Of a DNA stretch of 64,000 nt, positions 1 through 9,719 are shown one piece after another (position 1 is the stretch's first letter; the number at the start of each line of letters is the position of its first letter). The DNA comes from Aspidiotus rigidus (lineage: Eukaryota; Arthropoda; Insecta; Hemiptera; Diaspididae), in the NCBI GenBank assembly GCA_035079385.1, contig JAVHKY010000012.1:6166501-6230500 (forward strand), written 5' to 3'. A program made the position numbers and the translations under genes. Below the pieces are notes generated by a model. The model was not told the origin of the DNA, made no database searches, and saw only the letters and a list, made by a program, of their open reading frames with translations.

Positions 1-475
1 GGGCTTAGCTAATGTTTCGGTTTAGAATCCATGGGTGTAGCCTAGCCGATAGGTTTATCGCTAGCAAGTTTTCCGAGCTCAAAATTCATTCAAATCGCTC
101 CTTTTTAGAGGTTCGTAGCTCAAACTTTATCAAAGTAGAAGATCGAAGCTCGAAATTTTTTGAACTCCCTAATAAGGTTGAATCATTGATGATATCACGA
201 AGTTCGGACTAGGACGCGGATCTATCCCTCAAAAAAAAAATCAAAACAGATAGCGGGTTCTTTGCTGAAATCGATCAAAACGACCCAAACTTTGATATTT
301 GGAAAGATTAAAGGAGTTTAAAGATGCATGAACTGTCTACTTGATAGCGTGGCGAGAAGAAGGAATGAAAGGAATGACCCTTTTTTCATCTGTTTCTTTC
401 TTATCAATTCCCCTTGGCTACGTACTTTCAAATTGATTTATTCTTCATGGAAAGATTGATCGTTTCGATATTTTA
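1..475. other. Non-coding, AT-rich flank
   Basis: No convincing gene. The stretch around 60-190 alternates short GAGCTC/AGCTCGAAATTTTTT-like blocks with CTCC-type blocks, which loosely recalls the 45-bp minisatellite unit of the short repeat element described elsewhere in this window. The match is too diverged to call. Confidence 0.3.
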
Positions 476-798
476 AATTGTACAATTGGACGAACTTACC
501 TGGTGAAGTTCAATTGAAATTGTATGAAGGCCTCCTCCAAGCAGAACATAATTGTAGTATCTTACGTTAGTACAGTATAGCCACACTTGAAAGCCAAAAA
601 AAAATTTTTGGAAGACAAGTCCTTATCCTTACGCTGTACGAGTCTTCATTCTTTAAAGTAAGCGATTGCTGTGAGGAAAGGAATTACGGAGGGGTTTTTT
701 CCAAGATAGCAGAACAGCGGTGGGACTGTTCTACTTGGAGGAGGCCTTCATACAATTTCAATTGAACTTCACCAGGTAAGTTCGTCCAATTGTACAAT
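476..798. repeat. 73-bp inverted repeat (arms 476-548 and 726-798) at the DIRS-like end
   Basis: The two arms are near-perfect reverse complements (one c/t difference seen) separated by about 177 bp. The left arm runs from a palindromic AATTGTACAATT through CGAACTTACCTGGTGAAG to CCTCCTCCAAGCAGAACA. A third, direct copy of the CCTCCTCCAAGCAGAACATA segment lies at 810-836. DIRS-family elements carry inverted termini plus an internal complementary region, so this could be the 3' terminal structure of the minus-strand DIRS-like element beginning about 400 bp to the right. That link is inference. Confidence 0.75.
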
Positions 799-1018
799 TG
801 TATTTCATGCCTCCTCCAAGCAGAACATAATTGTAGATGTTCAAAGCCCTCACAGCAATACCCGAATTTTTGAGAGCGGGAATATAAGTAATGTAGTTTT
901 TGTAGTCGTCATCCATCAGTATTGTCAGGGATGGAGAAAAAAATAAAAAAATTTTAAAACCTTCTCCATGCAATACATAACCAAAATTTTTTAATTACAA
1001 TTTAACTTCAACAAAAAA

Positions 1019-1265
1019 AAAAAAACAATTCAATTTCTAACTTAGGTTAATTACTTTTACGAGCTCCGCTCGATAATGGTTTCTACTTATTTATGTTTTT
1101 GGACTGCCCGTGCAAAATGCACTGAATTTTTAATTATAATATTTTTCTAACTAAACAAACAATTTTTTAACATAGGTAGTTTTATTCTTTAAGAGCTCCG
1201 ATAGGTCGGTTATTACTTATTACCATTCAGGACTGCCAGTGCGAAGTTTGCCGAGTTTTTTGGGA
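1019..1265. repeat. Diverged direct repeat, period about 130 bp
   Basis: GAGCTCCG occurs at 1061 and 1193, and GGACTGCC at 1101 and 1230, each followed by similar G+C-poor sequence, so two copies of an approximately 130-bp block lie in tandem. The second copy overlaps the C-terminal codons of the tyrosine recombinase remnant, so the first copy looks like an extra, partial copy of the ORF 3' end. DIRS-type elements often reuse terminal sequence internally, which would fit. Confidence 0.6.
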
Positions 1266-2125
1266 CTATCGGATGGTTATAAAATCTGGTGAAGGTTTGT
1301 GAAGAGGAAGTCCATCCTGCAGCTTTCATAATTTCGTCCGAAGATGCTCCCTCTCTTTGAGCGGCCGAAGTAGACGCATGCCGTGAGATTTGAATTGCTC
1401 ATCTACTCCACTTGCTTTTAAAATCTCTTTTACCCACCTGCTTAATGTTTGGGTAGATACCGGGCGTGCTGGAGCTGTGGTCGTTATGAACAGGTCCTTA
1501 ATGGAATCGTGTACAGGTTGGGTGATCTCTAGATAGTGGTTTAATGTGTAGGCGGCACAAACTTGTGGGTCGCTAAAAAAAGGTAGGGTAAGTACGGGTT
1601 GTGGTCTTCCTCTTCTCGACGTTTTTATTTGGTCTTTGATAATTATTGCTATTTCCTTCGGCGACTTATGAATGTTATCGACTTTAATGAATCTGAGTGT
1701 TTGGAGTCGTTGCCCCGTGACCAATGCCAATAGGATGATAAGTTTTTTAGACACTGAGGCTCTTGACAATGAACCTGTTTGTGGTTGAGTACGAAGATCG
1801 TCAAGAACGCACTGGGATCCCAAGTGGTAATATATTTGGGCGTAGCTGGTCGAAGGTTTGCGATGCCTTTAAAAAATCTAATCATAGTAGGATTATCTTG
1901 ACAGGAGGAACCAGTTATTAACGAAATGGCAGATCTGGCGCAATTGATCGAGCTATAAGACAGGCCTGCGGAAAATTCCAGTTGCAGGAATTCTAAAATT
2001 TGTAAGGTGGAAGGAGCGTAACAGTCTGTCGAGTTAATATTGCAATAGAGCCACCACTTTCCCAATGTTGTCGAGTAAGTTGTCATCGTTGACTTTCGGA
2101 TCGATGCCAGTAGAACTTCGACCAC
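1213..2125 (-). pseudogene. DIRS-like tyrosine recombinase (integrase) remnant
   Basis: A tyrosine recombinase would integrate a circular DNA intermediate of a DIRS-type retrotransposon. The coding region is split over three minus-strand frames: 2125 down to about 1750 (N-terminal core-binding part), 1823 down to about 1370 (catalytic part), and about 1372 down to 1213. The second piece shows TGQRLQTL, matching the first catalytic Arg region, and ends in SHGMR, matching the H-x-x-R box. The third piece continues with GWTSSSQTFTRFYNH, giving the nucleophile Tyr of the F-Y-x-x-P/H type. At least two frameshifts make it non-functional. It follows the RNase H remnant at 2146-2931 in the order expected for DIRS elements. 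The alternative, a Crypton-like recombinase, is less likely because of that neighbour. Confidence 0.8.
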
Positions 2126-2145
2126 AGGCGGCGAAAATTTTTGTC

Positions 2146-2931
2146 TTAATAGCCCCTGCCTGACACAATTCCGGCCACCAGGGAAAGTTGGTCGGCAAGC
2201 GGGTGAGGATTCCTGTCGGCAGACAAAAGCAAGTTTTTAGAGGGTGACAAGAGAACTGGCTCCGAAATAAGAAGTTCTTGAAAGAGTGGAAACCAAGGTT
2301 GGCCGGGCCAATTTGGTACAACTAAGATTCCCGTTGCTTTCTCGCGTAGAATTTTTTGTAAGATCCTCAGGATCAATGAAAAGGGAGGGAAGGCGTAAAA
2401 CTTTTCAAACGTCCAAGGGACAGTAAAAGCGTCCAGTACTTCTGCATCCGGATCATCTTTCCAGGCGAAGTACCTATCGCACTTGCAGTTTTTTCTTGAA
2501 GCGAATAAGTCGACCTTTGGTTGACCTAACCGCGAAGTAATTTTTAAATAGGCCGACTGGGACAATTCGTATTCAATCTCGTTCTCTATTCTTCTTGATT
2601 CTGCGTCCGCCTTGCCATTGTCAGCTGACCGAACGTAGGACGCAAACACAGTTAGGTTAGAAAGATCGCAATATTTCCAAATTTTTAAGGCAATCGTGTT
2701 CAACCGAGGAAATTTGATACCGCCCATACGATTGATGTACGCGATGGCGGTTGTATTGTCGACTCTTAGCAGAATGCTTTTGTTGGATAAGTTTCTCGTG
2801 AAGCACTTAAGCGCAAAAAGGGCCGCCCAGAGTTCCAATTCGTTTATGTGGAGCCTTTGCTCAGCGAGTGTCCAGGATCCTCGGGCGGTAAGTAAATTAT
2901 CTACAACAACATCAAACGACGACATACTCAA
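2146..2931 (-). pseudogene. DIRS-like RNase H/C-terminal polymerase remnant
   Basis: An open minus-strand stretch of 261 codons carries the typical DIRS RNase H signature: HINELELWAALFALKCF near residue 28, then VDNTTAIAYINRMGG, an ADAESRR block, and the tail QPKVDLFASRKN followed by AFPPFSLILRILQKIL and WPGQPWFPLFQ. These are the hallmarks of the region between reverse transcriptase and recombinase in DIRS elements. The reverse transcriptase palm that should precede it (to the right, beyond 2931) is absent, so the copy is truncated. The truncation falls exactly at a 25-bp inverted repeat. The downstream neighbour is the tyrosine recombinase remnant, overlapping frames apart. Confidence 0.85.
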
Positions 2932-2996
2932 AGAAGTAAAACAGACGGAGTAATTTAATTAGAGCCACAGCCTTTGAGTATGTCGTCGTTTGATGT
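2909..2996. repeat. Perfect 25-bp inverted repeat with 38-bp spacer at the element breakpoint
   Basis: The arms are 2909-2933 and 2972-2996 (core CATACTCAAAG and its complement). The left arm lies within the first codons of the RNase H remnant. The right arm is an inverted copy of those codons. This resembles a fold-back or template-switch junction at the truncated 5' end of the DIRS-like copy. Confidence 0.9.
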
Positions 2997-4800
2997 CTTT
3001 GGTCATAATTTGGAGAACCGAATTAATTCTATCTGCAACAACTTGGAAAAAAAATTAAGTTAGCTAAAATTGTGATCGTATGAAATTGGGTGCAATCTAA
3101 AAAGACGCATTCTCAAGTATTTGCTCAGTGGAGCCACGAAACTTGAAGTAACGGAATCACTTTGCCTCTTTCATTCTTGTGGAACGAAAGTTAAACCGTA
3201 CCTCTGTACGAAGTTGATCATACGATTAATCAAGTCTCAACAGTAACGTTGATTATTCTCTTGTCTCGTTTTTGCTTATAAGAATCGGTAGAGTTTTCAA
3301 CTTTGTACTACCATTGAATTCTAATGACGCAATGTCAACATTAAACGCGCCATTCGTTGTCATTACCATTTTAGTTTCCTTAATCGTCGCTAGCCTTGAA
3401 CTTGCTCATATTTAGAGACTGTCATCTTTCGGTGTTCGGAGAGATATGCTATCATTCTCGCTAGCACTTAATGATGAAAAATTGCCTTATATCATTCCAG
3501 CAAGAAAGTAACCATGAATTAAGAGCGCAATCTAAATTGGGGGTTCAAGCAAAACGTTAAGAACTCTCATATCTACAATGTTTTCAAACCCATTTTGCTA
3601 TAGGGCTTTGCCTTTGAAAGTTTCCTTGTATGTACTTCAGATCAAAATTGTTCCTTTAACCTAGTGATATCGCCTTTGAATATTTATAGTTTCCGAAACT
3701 TTTATACGATGCGAACGTTAAGAGCCGCACAAATTCAAAATATCGTGGTCAATGACCGAAACACTAACAAGGTTAATGTCGTTATGCTATACGAAGTTGA
3801 ACATTCACTTTCACTCGAAGAAAGAAAAAAATAGTTAACGGCAGTTCGATAAATTGCTATCGTACAACTGGCGGCTATTCGTTCAGGGCGTAACATGCAT
3901 TGAATTAAGAATATTGAAAGATATACCATAATACTTACGACTGAGTTGACTTTCTGTATAGTATTCGCAACTGTGTGTTGATGCAGTGACGGCGGTCCAT
4001 TCTATTCAGATTCCTTAACGATGGTCTGATATGAACTGCGTGCAATCTCTCGCTCTCTCTTGTCTGTTGTATTCCGCTCTTCCTCTTTTTCTTTTTATGT
4101 TTTGAAAATACTAATCATCTTTTAAATGTGCTACACACCTCGAGGACTCAAACTCCTATTAATAATATCCGATCGGTGAGCTGTCTTCGCTTCTGTAAAC
4201 ATTGGAAGACTAATTGTTTAGAAATGGCGAGAAGACTTGGCAAAGATTGCTATTTATTTTTCAGACATCCATAGTTTTTTCGAAGGGCGAGAGCTTGTAT
4301 ATCGACACTGGGATATGTTTACCGAATAGAACTTTGCGAAAAATATGACTATTGTTGATTTCACTTCATGACATTATACACAAAGTTGTTGGTTTTACTC
4401 TCCGGTGTAGCATATAAATCTTGAGTCTTTGGAAGGCCAATTTTTATGCGAAAAGAAGAAGTAACCTGTCGATTTTATTCTAAAATTTGTGGAGAAGTTT
4501 GAAAGCAAGATAGTTCTATCAATTTCAGTTTTCTTTTTCCGGGTTGGAGGAGGAAGGTATGAGAAAATTTACTAAATTGATGAATCTGGCAAGGTTTTCT
4601 GAGTATGATAAACTCGTGATAGACATCATTATGAATTTCAGTTTGCCGGCGCAAAGTCAACACTCTGAAAGTTCACATTTCTCCTAAAATTTAAGAAGTA
4701 AGATTAAGAGACACTCGAAAGAGGATGAAGCTAAAAAGTAGAGAAAGGCTACTATAAAGTCCTTGAGCAATTAGTTGGCGCTTAGCGCACAGTGTCCGCG
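2997..4800. other. Nothing recognised
   Basis: AT-rich sequence with short ORFs only on both strands and no repeat or protein motif that I recognise. Confidence 0.4.
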
Positions 4801-4808
4801 CATATTAT

Positions 4809-5021
4809 TTGCTGCAGCAACGTGTGTTTGTATGGGGCCAATACGATCGTAAACGCATTCCTAATAGCCGCCTACTACTAATAAAATCATTCACGGACGT
4901 TGTTAGAGCGACAGGGTCTAAGGACAAAAGAAAGTCACGAAAGAGTAAACGTAAGAAGAAACGTTGGTCGAGTGATTCGGGAGGACGGAAAAGAGAAAGA
5001 AGGGTAAGGAATGGGGAATAG
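4809..5021 (+). other. Short Lys/Arg-rich ORF, unrecognised
   Basis: A 70-codon ORF whose second half is strongly basic (KDKRKSRKSKRKKKRW, then RKRERR). The composition resembles the Lys/Ser-rich ORF starting at 6692 in the same orientation, so both may be remnants of one protein, but 1.7 kb without a matching frame separates them. I do not recognise the family. It could be chance. Confidence 0.2.
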
Positions 5022-6690
5022 ACCTCTATACTTGCAAAGTCTATAGAATAAGCACTATCAGTGTCTAACAGTAAAGAACGTAGCGAAAGATGAAAGTCTT
5101 TCTACTAAACTGACAGGTAAAATGGGAAGCCACATCTCTTCTGCCGAGAGTCCTAAAACAAAATTCCAGGCTAAAAAATCAAACAATCTAGTCAGTCTTG
5201 TCTGAGTCCATGTGCTGTCAACCTCCTTGTATTGTAACTATCAAACCACATCACAATTCCCACCCTTATAACTACCCAGCCTTATCGCCCATTTACAGAC
5301 AAGAAGAAGTGGCATCTGAGTAAATTCTCTCAATGTGTGTAGTAAAGACATACGCGGTATCTGTAAAGGATGGGCAATTGTATGATCAAATTACCGTTTG
5401 AGGGGGTGGAGGCTATTCAGTAATGGTGGAGCTGGATTCGCTGAAAGGTTTTGGATACTCCTATACTCCATGGATAAAATGTGCTACAAGACTACCCAAC
5501 GATGAGGAGTGACCCAATACCTGGAACAGGTACCTGACAAGACCAGTGAGTATAAAAGCTGATACCTAATGAGAGCGCCATGGTCCGGGAAAGCTGCTAC
5601 ACTCATTACTTGTCAGAATACAAGCTGAATCAAGTATACTGGCTCACTTATAGACTGTCCTACATTTACGTGAACACCCCTTATCATTGAATGTTAGCAA
5701 AAGCCAGAGCGCTAGGGCAAACAACTTTGTCTAAATTAGGTTTAGGACTGGAGTCCGAAGTAAGCACGTCTCAATTCTTGTCACACAGTTGGTAAGATAA
5801 GTAGGGAAAACTGACTGTCTCCTCTTCCCTCTCCCTGACCTCTATTACCATTCACCTAAGAACCACAAAAATCGTCTCACAAGAACATAACACAACATGC
5901 CAGTCTAGATATAAGATTCCCATTACAACCCAGAAACATGCTATAAAGGACTCTCAGTCCTTAAGTATTCAAGTTGGAAAGAAACGAGACAATGAGACAA
6001 CTACACTCCACCATGTTGATCAAAGTTATAACTTTTGATGTATGATTCTGCAGAAATTGTGGACCAGCCTCAGTACATGAAGAGGGAAAGCAGTGACCAC
6101 TATGGTGCAGTATCAAACACTAACCACTTCCAGGTTTGGAGTTGCAAATAATCATCAGCATTTCCACAACCTCAGACTTCCCGTCTTGATATTGTGTTCT
6201 AATGTTTGAGCTGTGCAGACCTGCAGTGTGAGTCCCAGGATCATTAAGTGTTTGTAAAACATTGTCAGGATTTATATGAGGAGAGCAATAGCGCATAACA
6301 TCACGACAAACAAAAGCAGGACTGAAGTGGACATCCCAACTACAGTACACCTATTCATGAAGCTGTAGTTGACGGTGGAAGGTAGTGTATTCTTCTTCCA
6401 ACCTACTATTTGATTGCATAGGTAATGCTGAAACCAATGCTACACTGAGATATATATTGATGTACCCATTCTCTTGTTAATGGCTCTTGAAGAACAAATA
6501 GGCCAGATCGATAACCACTGGTGAAGAAGCTTTTCCAGGGGTGTCACTAGGTAGAACCTGAAATGCAAACACCAGCTAGAAGTCGTTATCGTTTTCAGAA
6601 TCTTAGGTTGAGAAAGTGGGAGGCCACGGCACTAAGCTAGCCGTAGGTATCTCCTTGATATTCTCCCGTTCTTACCCCACTCCATTTCCT
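5022..6690. other. Nothing recognised
   Basis: Stop-rich in all frames, with no repeat shared with the rest of the window that I could see. Confidence 0.4.
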
Positions 6691-6830
6691 CATGAAAAAG
6701 AAAAAAGGAAAAGAAGAAGGAAGATCGAAAAAAGAAACAGGAAGTGAAAACAGGAAAAGTTATGAATCCACGAGTGATAGTGAAGATAGCAGTTCTGACT
6801 CGTCGACAGAAAGCGAAATTGTAGAAAAAA

Positions 6831-7239
6831 CGACGGCTTCCTTAACGAAGTTAAACGAGGAACACAGGGAACCTGTTTTATGAGTCAAATAAGATTTGGT
6901 ATTGAAAATTCAAGGAAGCCTAGACCTAGATAAAGCTAGTATAAAGAAGGCCTAGACGTAAAATAAGCCTAGTATAATGTAGTTTGAAAGTCCAAGTTTT
7001 TCTCAAATCTCGAGCTATTTATGATAGGAGGGAGACTTGGGAAAATTTGTCCCCTATCATATATAGCTCGAGAGTCAAAAGTTTTCCAAGTCCCCCTTCT
7101 ATCATAGCTCGAAAGTCGAAATTGTTCTAAGTCCCTCTCCTATCATATATGGCTCGAGGGCCGAAATTTTTCCAAGTTTTTCGCTGGACGGCGCACGGAA
7201 GATTTCTCAAATAGCCCCCCATAAAACAGGTTCCCTGTT
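6831..7239 (+). mobile_element. Short A-run-targeting repeat element, copy A (409 bp)
   Basis: Starts CGACGGCTTCC after six A and ends CAGGTTCCCTGTT before AAAA. Internal inverted repeats of 18 bp lie at 6865-6882 and 7220-7237 (CAGGGAACCTGTTTTATG and its complement). Between them are a block of CCTAGACCTAG/CTAGTATAAAG words and three to four diverged copies of a 45-bp minisatellite. Removing the element and one A-run copy restores the reading frame of the flanking ORF with five A, so the boundaries are well supported. There is no coding capacity. Class unknown: a non-autonomous DNA element, or a SINE-like retroposed unit using A-run targets. Confidence 0.85.
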
Positions 7240-7618
7240 AAAAGACATCAGCGTAGGATTAAACGTCGTAGAAGATACCCAAGGAAAAAAGAGTAGAAGA
7301 GGAAACAAAAACAGAAAAAGGTCCGGTCGACGGGACGTCTCTACTTAATTATTCAAGAAAAGACTTGCTGAACTCCCGTGTTCCCAAACGTTCCCCATGA
7401 ACCTACCTACGACCGCATCAGAGAGCTTTTAAATGAGGCAGCTATTCCTCCTAACTTCATTGAAGAATTTTTCCGTCTTCTTTGGAGATGCCTCTCCCCT
7501 AACATATGCCAGTTTAAAGACGTGGTATACGGGGTGGACCAGAAAGATGTTACCAGTTAAATGGGAGTTTGCACTGGATCTGTTCTACCGTGAAAACGCA
7601 AAATGTTAGACGTATACT

Positions 7619-7984
7619 TCAAATCTACAAAATTTGTATCTCAATTTTATCTTCAATTTGCGCCCCTACTCAACTTTCTACGACTTTTTTGCGCCGAGTT
7701 ATGGACCAAAATGTGCCAAAAATTGACTAATTTGCCAAGGTTTTCGAAATGAAAAATTGAAAATTCCCCCACTTTTAAGCTTCATAGGGTTATTTAGATA
7801 GCGTTAAATTTCACTTTCAGATCAAGGAAAATATGGAAGTTCAAACTATTAATTTTTGAGAATTTTGACAAATTGGTCAATTTTTGGCACACTTTGGTCC
7901 ATAACTCGACTCAGGAAAGTCGTAGAAAGTTGAGTAGGGACGCAAATTGCAGATGAAATTGAGATTCATATTTTGTAGATTTGA
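7619..7984. mobile_element. 366-bp inverted-repeat (MITE-like) element nested in PLE1
   Basis: Arms of about 120 bp (7619-7740 and 7865-7984) are reverse complements with scattered mismatches. The ends read TCAAATCTACAAAAT and its complement. ACT at 7616-7618 is repeated at 7985-7987. Removing the element and one ACT gives a continuous PLE reading frame (DVY then LNSDHPLL), which supports a 3-bp target duplication. There is no coding capacity. A 3-bp duplication occurs in PIF/Harbinger and CACTA DNA transposons, but the end sequence is not a clear match, so the superfamily is left open. Confidence 0.85.
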
Positions 7985-9066
7985 ACTTGAATTCCGACCA
8001 TCCCTTGCTCCCCCATATCGCCCTGTGGCGCCGATACATTGATGACGTGTTGTGTGTTTGGATTTGCCCTACTGAACTTACCCCGGATTTTTTTGCCTTC
8101 CTCAACAGTTTCTACCCCACTATTGAGTTCACAGTTGAGGTCGGTGGCGATCGTCTCAATTTCCTTGACCTTGAGATCACGATCAACGGATGTGAGTTCA
8201 CTTACGGGATTTTTCGAAAGCCCACCACCACCGACACCTCTGTCCCTGGTACGTCTTTTTGCCCTCTCCCCACAAGTTGGCCGCTTACCATTATATGGTC
8301 CATCGTCTGGTTTCTATTCCCCTCACTCCCCAAGCTTACGAAAGAGAGCTGGCGATCATTAAATATTTGGTTGTGAAGAACGATATTCAATTTGACATTA
8401 GTGAAATGGTTAGGAAGAAGGGGATCAGAAATTCCCTTCGTACCGTCTCGACTTTGACTCTACTTGTTCCAGAAAGATGAGAACAGTTGTTCTTCCTTAC
8501 CTCCCGCCCCCTCAATAGTGTCCTCGCCGGCTTACTTAAGGCGAATAATCTGAAACCGACCTTCTACCCTTACCTCCAAATTGGCATGGCAAGGACCCCC
8601 TCCCCCCATTGTCCAAGCGTGGTGTCTACCTCCTGAGATGTAGGGATTGTCCAGGTGTGTACGTCGGCGAATGCGGAAGATCGTTTAAGACCCGAAGACC
8701 ACGTGGATGCTTTCAAGAACCGGAGCTCAGCGAAGTCGGCATTCGCGAAACACCTATTGGAAAAGGACCATCTTGTTAGCGACGAAGTGCTTCTGCATTA
8801 TGAAAGTGATTATAGGAGTGGACTGGCCCTGGAAAATATCGAAATGGCAAAGTACGAGGTCCATCACCTTTTTTCCTTATTGAATCGTACGAAGAACGAA
8901 GATCCGCTTGTCGAAAAAATATTCTCAAACTCTCCTTTATATGCAGTTTCTAACTTGTAAATTTTATTGTACGTTGATCGATGATTAATTTTGGTCCACC
9001 TCATCGTCTGCTAACCTCTTCGTCTGCCAGTACCGTACGTGTTTATCTTTAGTTGTATTTCTGTAT

Positions 9067-9091
9067 CTGATGATGGCGAAAGCCGAAAGCG
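9067..9091 (+). ncRNA. 3' stem-loop of PLE1 with hammerhead-like core
   Basis: CTGATGA, then U, then GGC-GAAA-GCC, then GAAAGCG. The order CUGANGA-stem-GAAA is that of a hammerhead ribozyme core, and hammerheads are reported from Penelope-like elements in general. An extra U sits between the CUGAUGA box and the stem, and a clear stem III and cleavage site are not seen, so activity is doubtful. Confidence 0.4.
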
Positions 9092-9593
9092 TTTATTAAA
9101 CTTGTTAAAAATCTTAGTGCGTTATTTTGCGGGAATTCAGCAAGTCTTTTCTTGAATAATTATGTCGTACCGTAAACTTGAGGACTAATTAGAAACGATT
9201 AAGGGACGTCTCTACCTTGAGCTCCAGCGGTTCGACCAGCAATTCGAGTCTTGAAAGTGAGAGTGACTTGGAAAATACGATAGAAAGAATGAAAGGAAAC
9301 GGATCGAACCCATGGCAATTTTTAGCCTCGAACACGAGTATGAAAAGAATCCCGTCGATGTCACCAAAAAAAAAATTATGTGATTGGTTAGGCGAGAATG
9401 ATAAGTCAGTCGAGAAAGTTGAGGTATTGGCTAGAGTTACAAATGAAAACTTCTTCTTTGGAAATATTGATCATGATAGGAGAAGCTCAATAATAAGTGT
9501 GTTTGAATCGGACAGATCCAACGGTAATCGCAAAGTGATAGAGATAGGCTTTGACCTTGTCAATTGTGACAGAAAGGTGTTGAAGAGTTAAAA

Positions 9594-9719
9594 ATGTATG
9601 ACAGCCAACATGTACCTGTCGAATTGCAATCAACGCCAGAAGCCATAGCTATCGCTTTAGCTCTAGAGGACTTTGAAAGGTCGGATGAGATCGTTAATCA
9701 TGTGAGGCCGGCTGTTTAG
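9594..9719 (+). other. Small ORF (41 codons) after the interrupted ORF
   Basis: Starts two bases after the stop at 9591 and reads VPVELQSTPEAIAIALALED in its middle before a TAG. The close spacing and similar quality suggest it is a frameshifted continuation of the interrupted ORF rather than a separate gene. Family not recognised. Confidence 0.25.

Larger units (their letters stand above)
7345..9202 (+). mobile_element. Penelope-like element PLE1, decayed, with 13-bp target duplication
   Basis: Flanked by the direct repeat GGGACGTCTCTAC at 7332-7344 and 9203-9215. Internal order on the plus strand: truncated RT motif A (FPNVPHEPTYD, 7378), a degraded motif B region (GVCTGS, 7564), a 366-bp inverted-repeat insert, RT motif C (WRRYIDDVLCVW, 8019-8055), the GGDRLNFLDLEI block (8140), the YERELAIIKYL block (8337), then a GIY-YIG endonuclease (GVYLLRCRDCPGVYVGE near 8610, SAKSAFAKHLLEKDH near 8725) ending at the stop at 8960. 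Frameshifts separate the pieces. The 5' end (7347-7378) is a 32-bp inverted copy of the 3' tail (9130-9161) with one mismatch. RT plus GIY-YIG is diagnostic of Penelope-like elements. This copy cannot encode an intact protein. Confidence 0.9.
6692..9591 (+). pseudogene. Unrecognised Ser/Lys-rich ORF interrupted by two nested insertions
   Basis: Three segments, 6692-6830, about 7244-7344 and about 9216-9591, read in compatible frames once the repeat element at 6831-7239 and the Penelope-like insertion at 7345-9202 are ignored. The first part is basic then acidic-serine rich (STSDSEDSSSDSSTESE). The middle is basic (KSRRGNKNRKRSGRRDVST). The last part starts SSSGSTSNSSLESESDLEN and ends at a TAA at 9591. 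The frame continues across both insertion sites, so this was an open reading frame before the insertions. The family is unknown. A gag-like protein of a retroelement or a low-complexity host protein are both possible. No start codon choice can be defended beyond the ATG at 6692. Confidence 0.5.
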
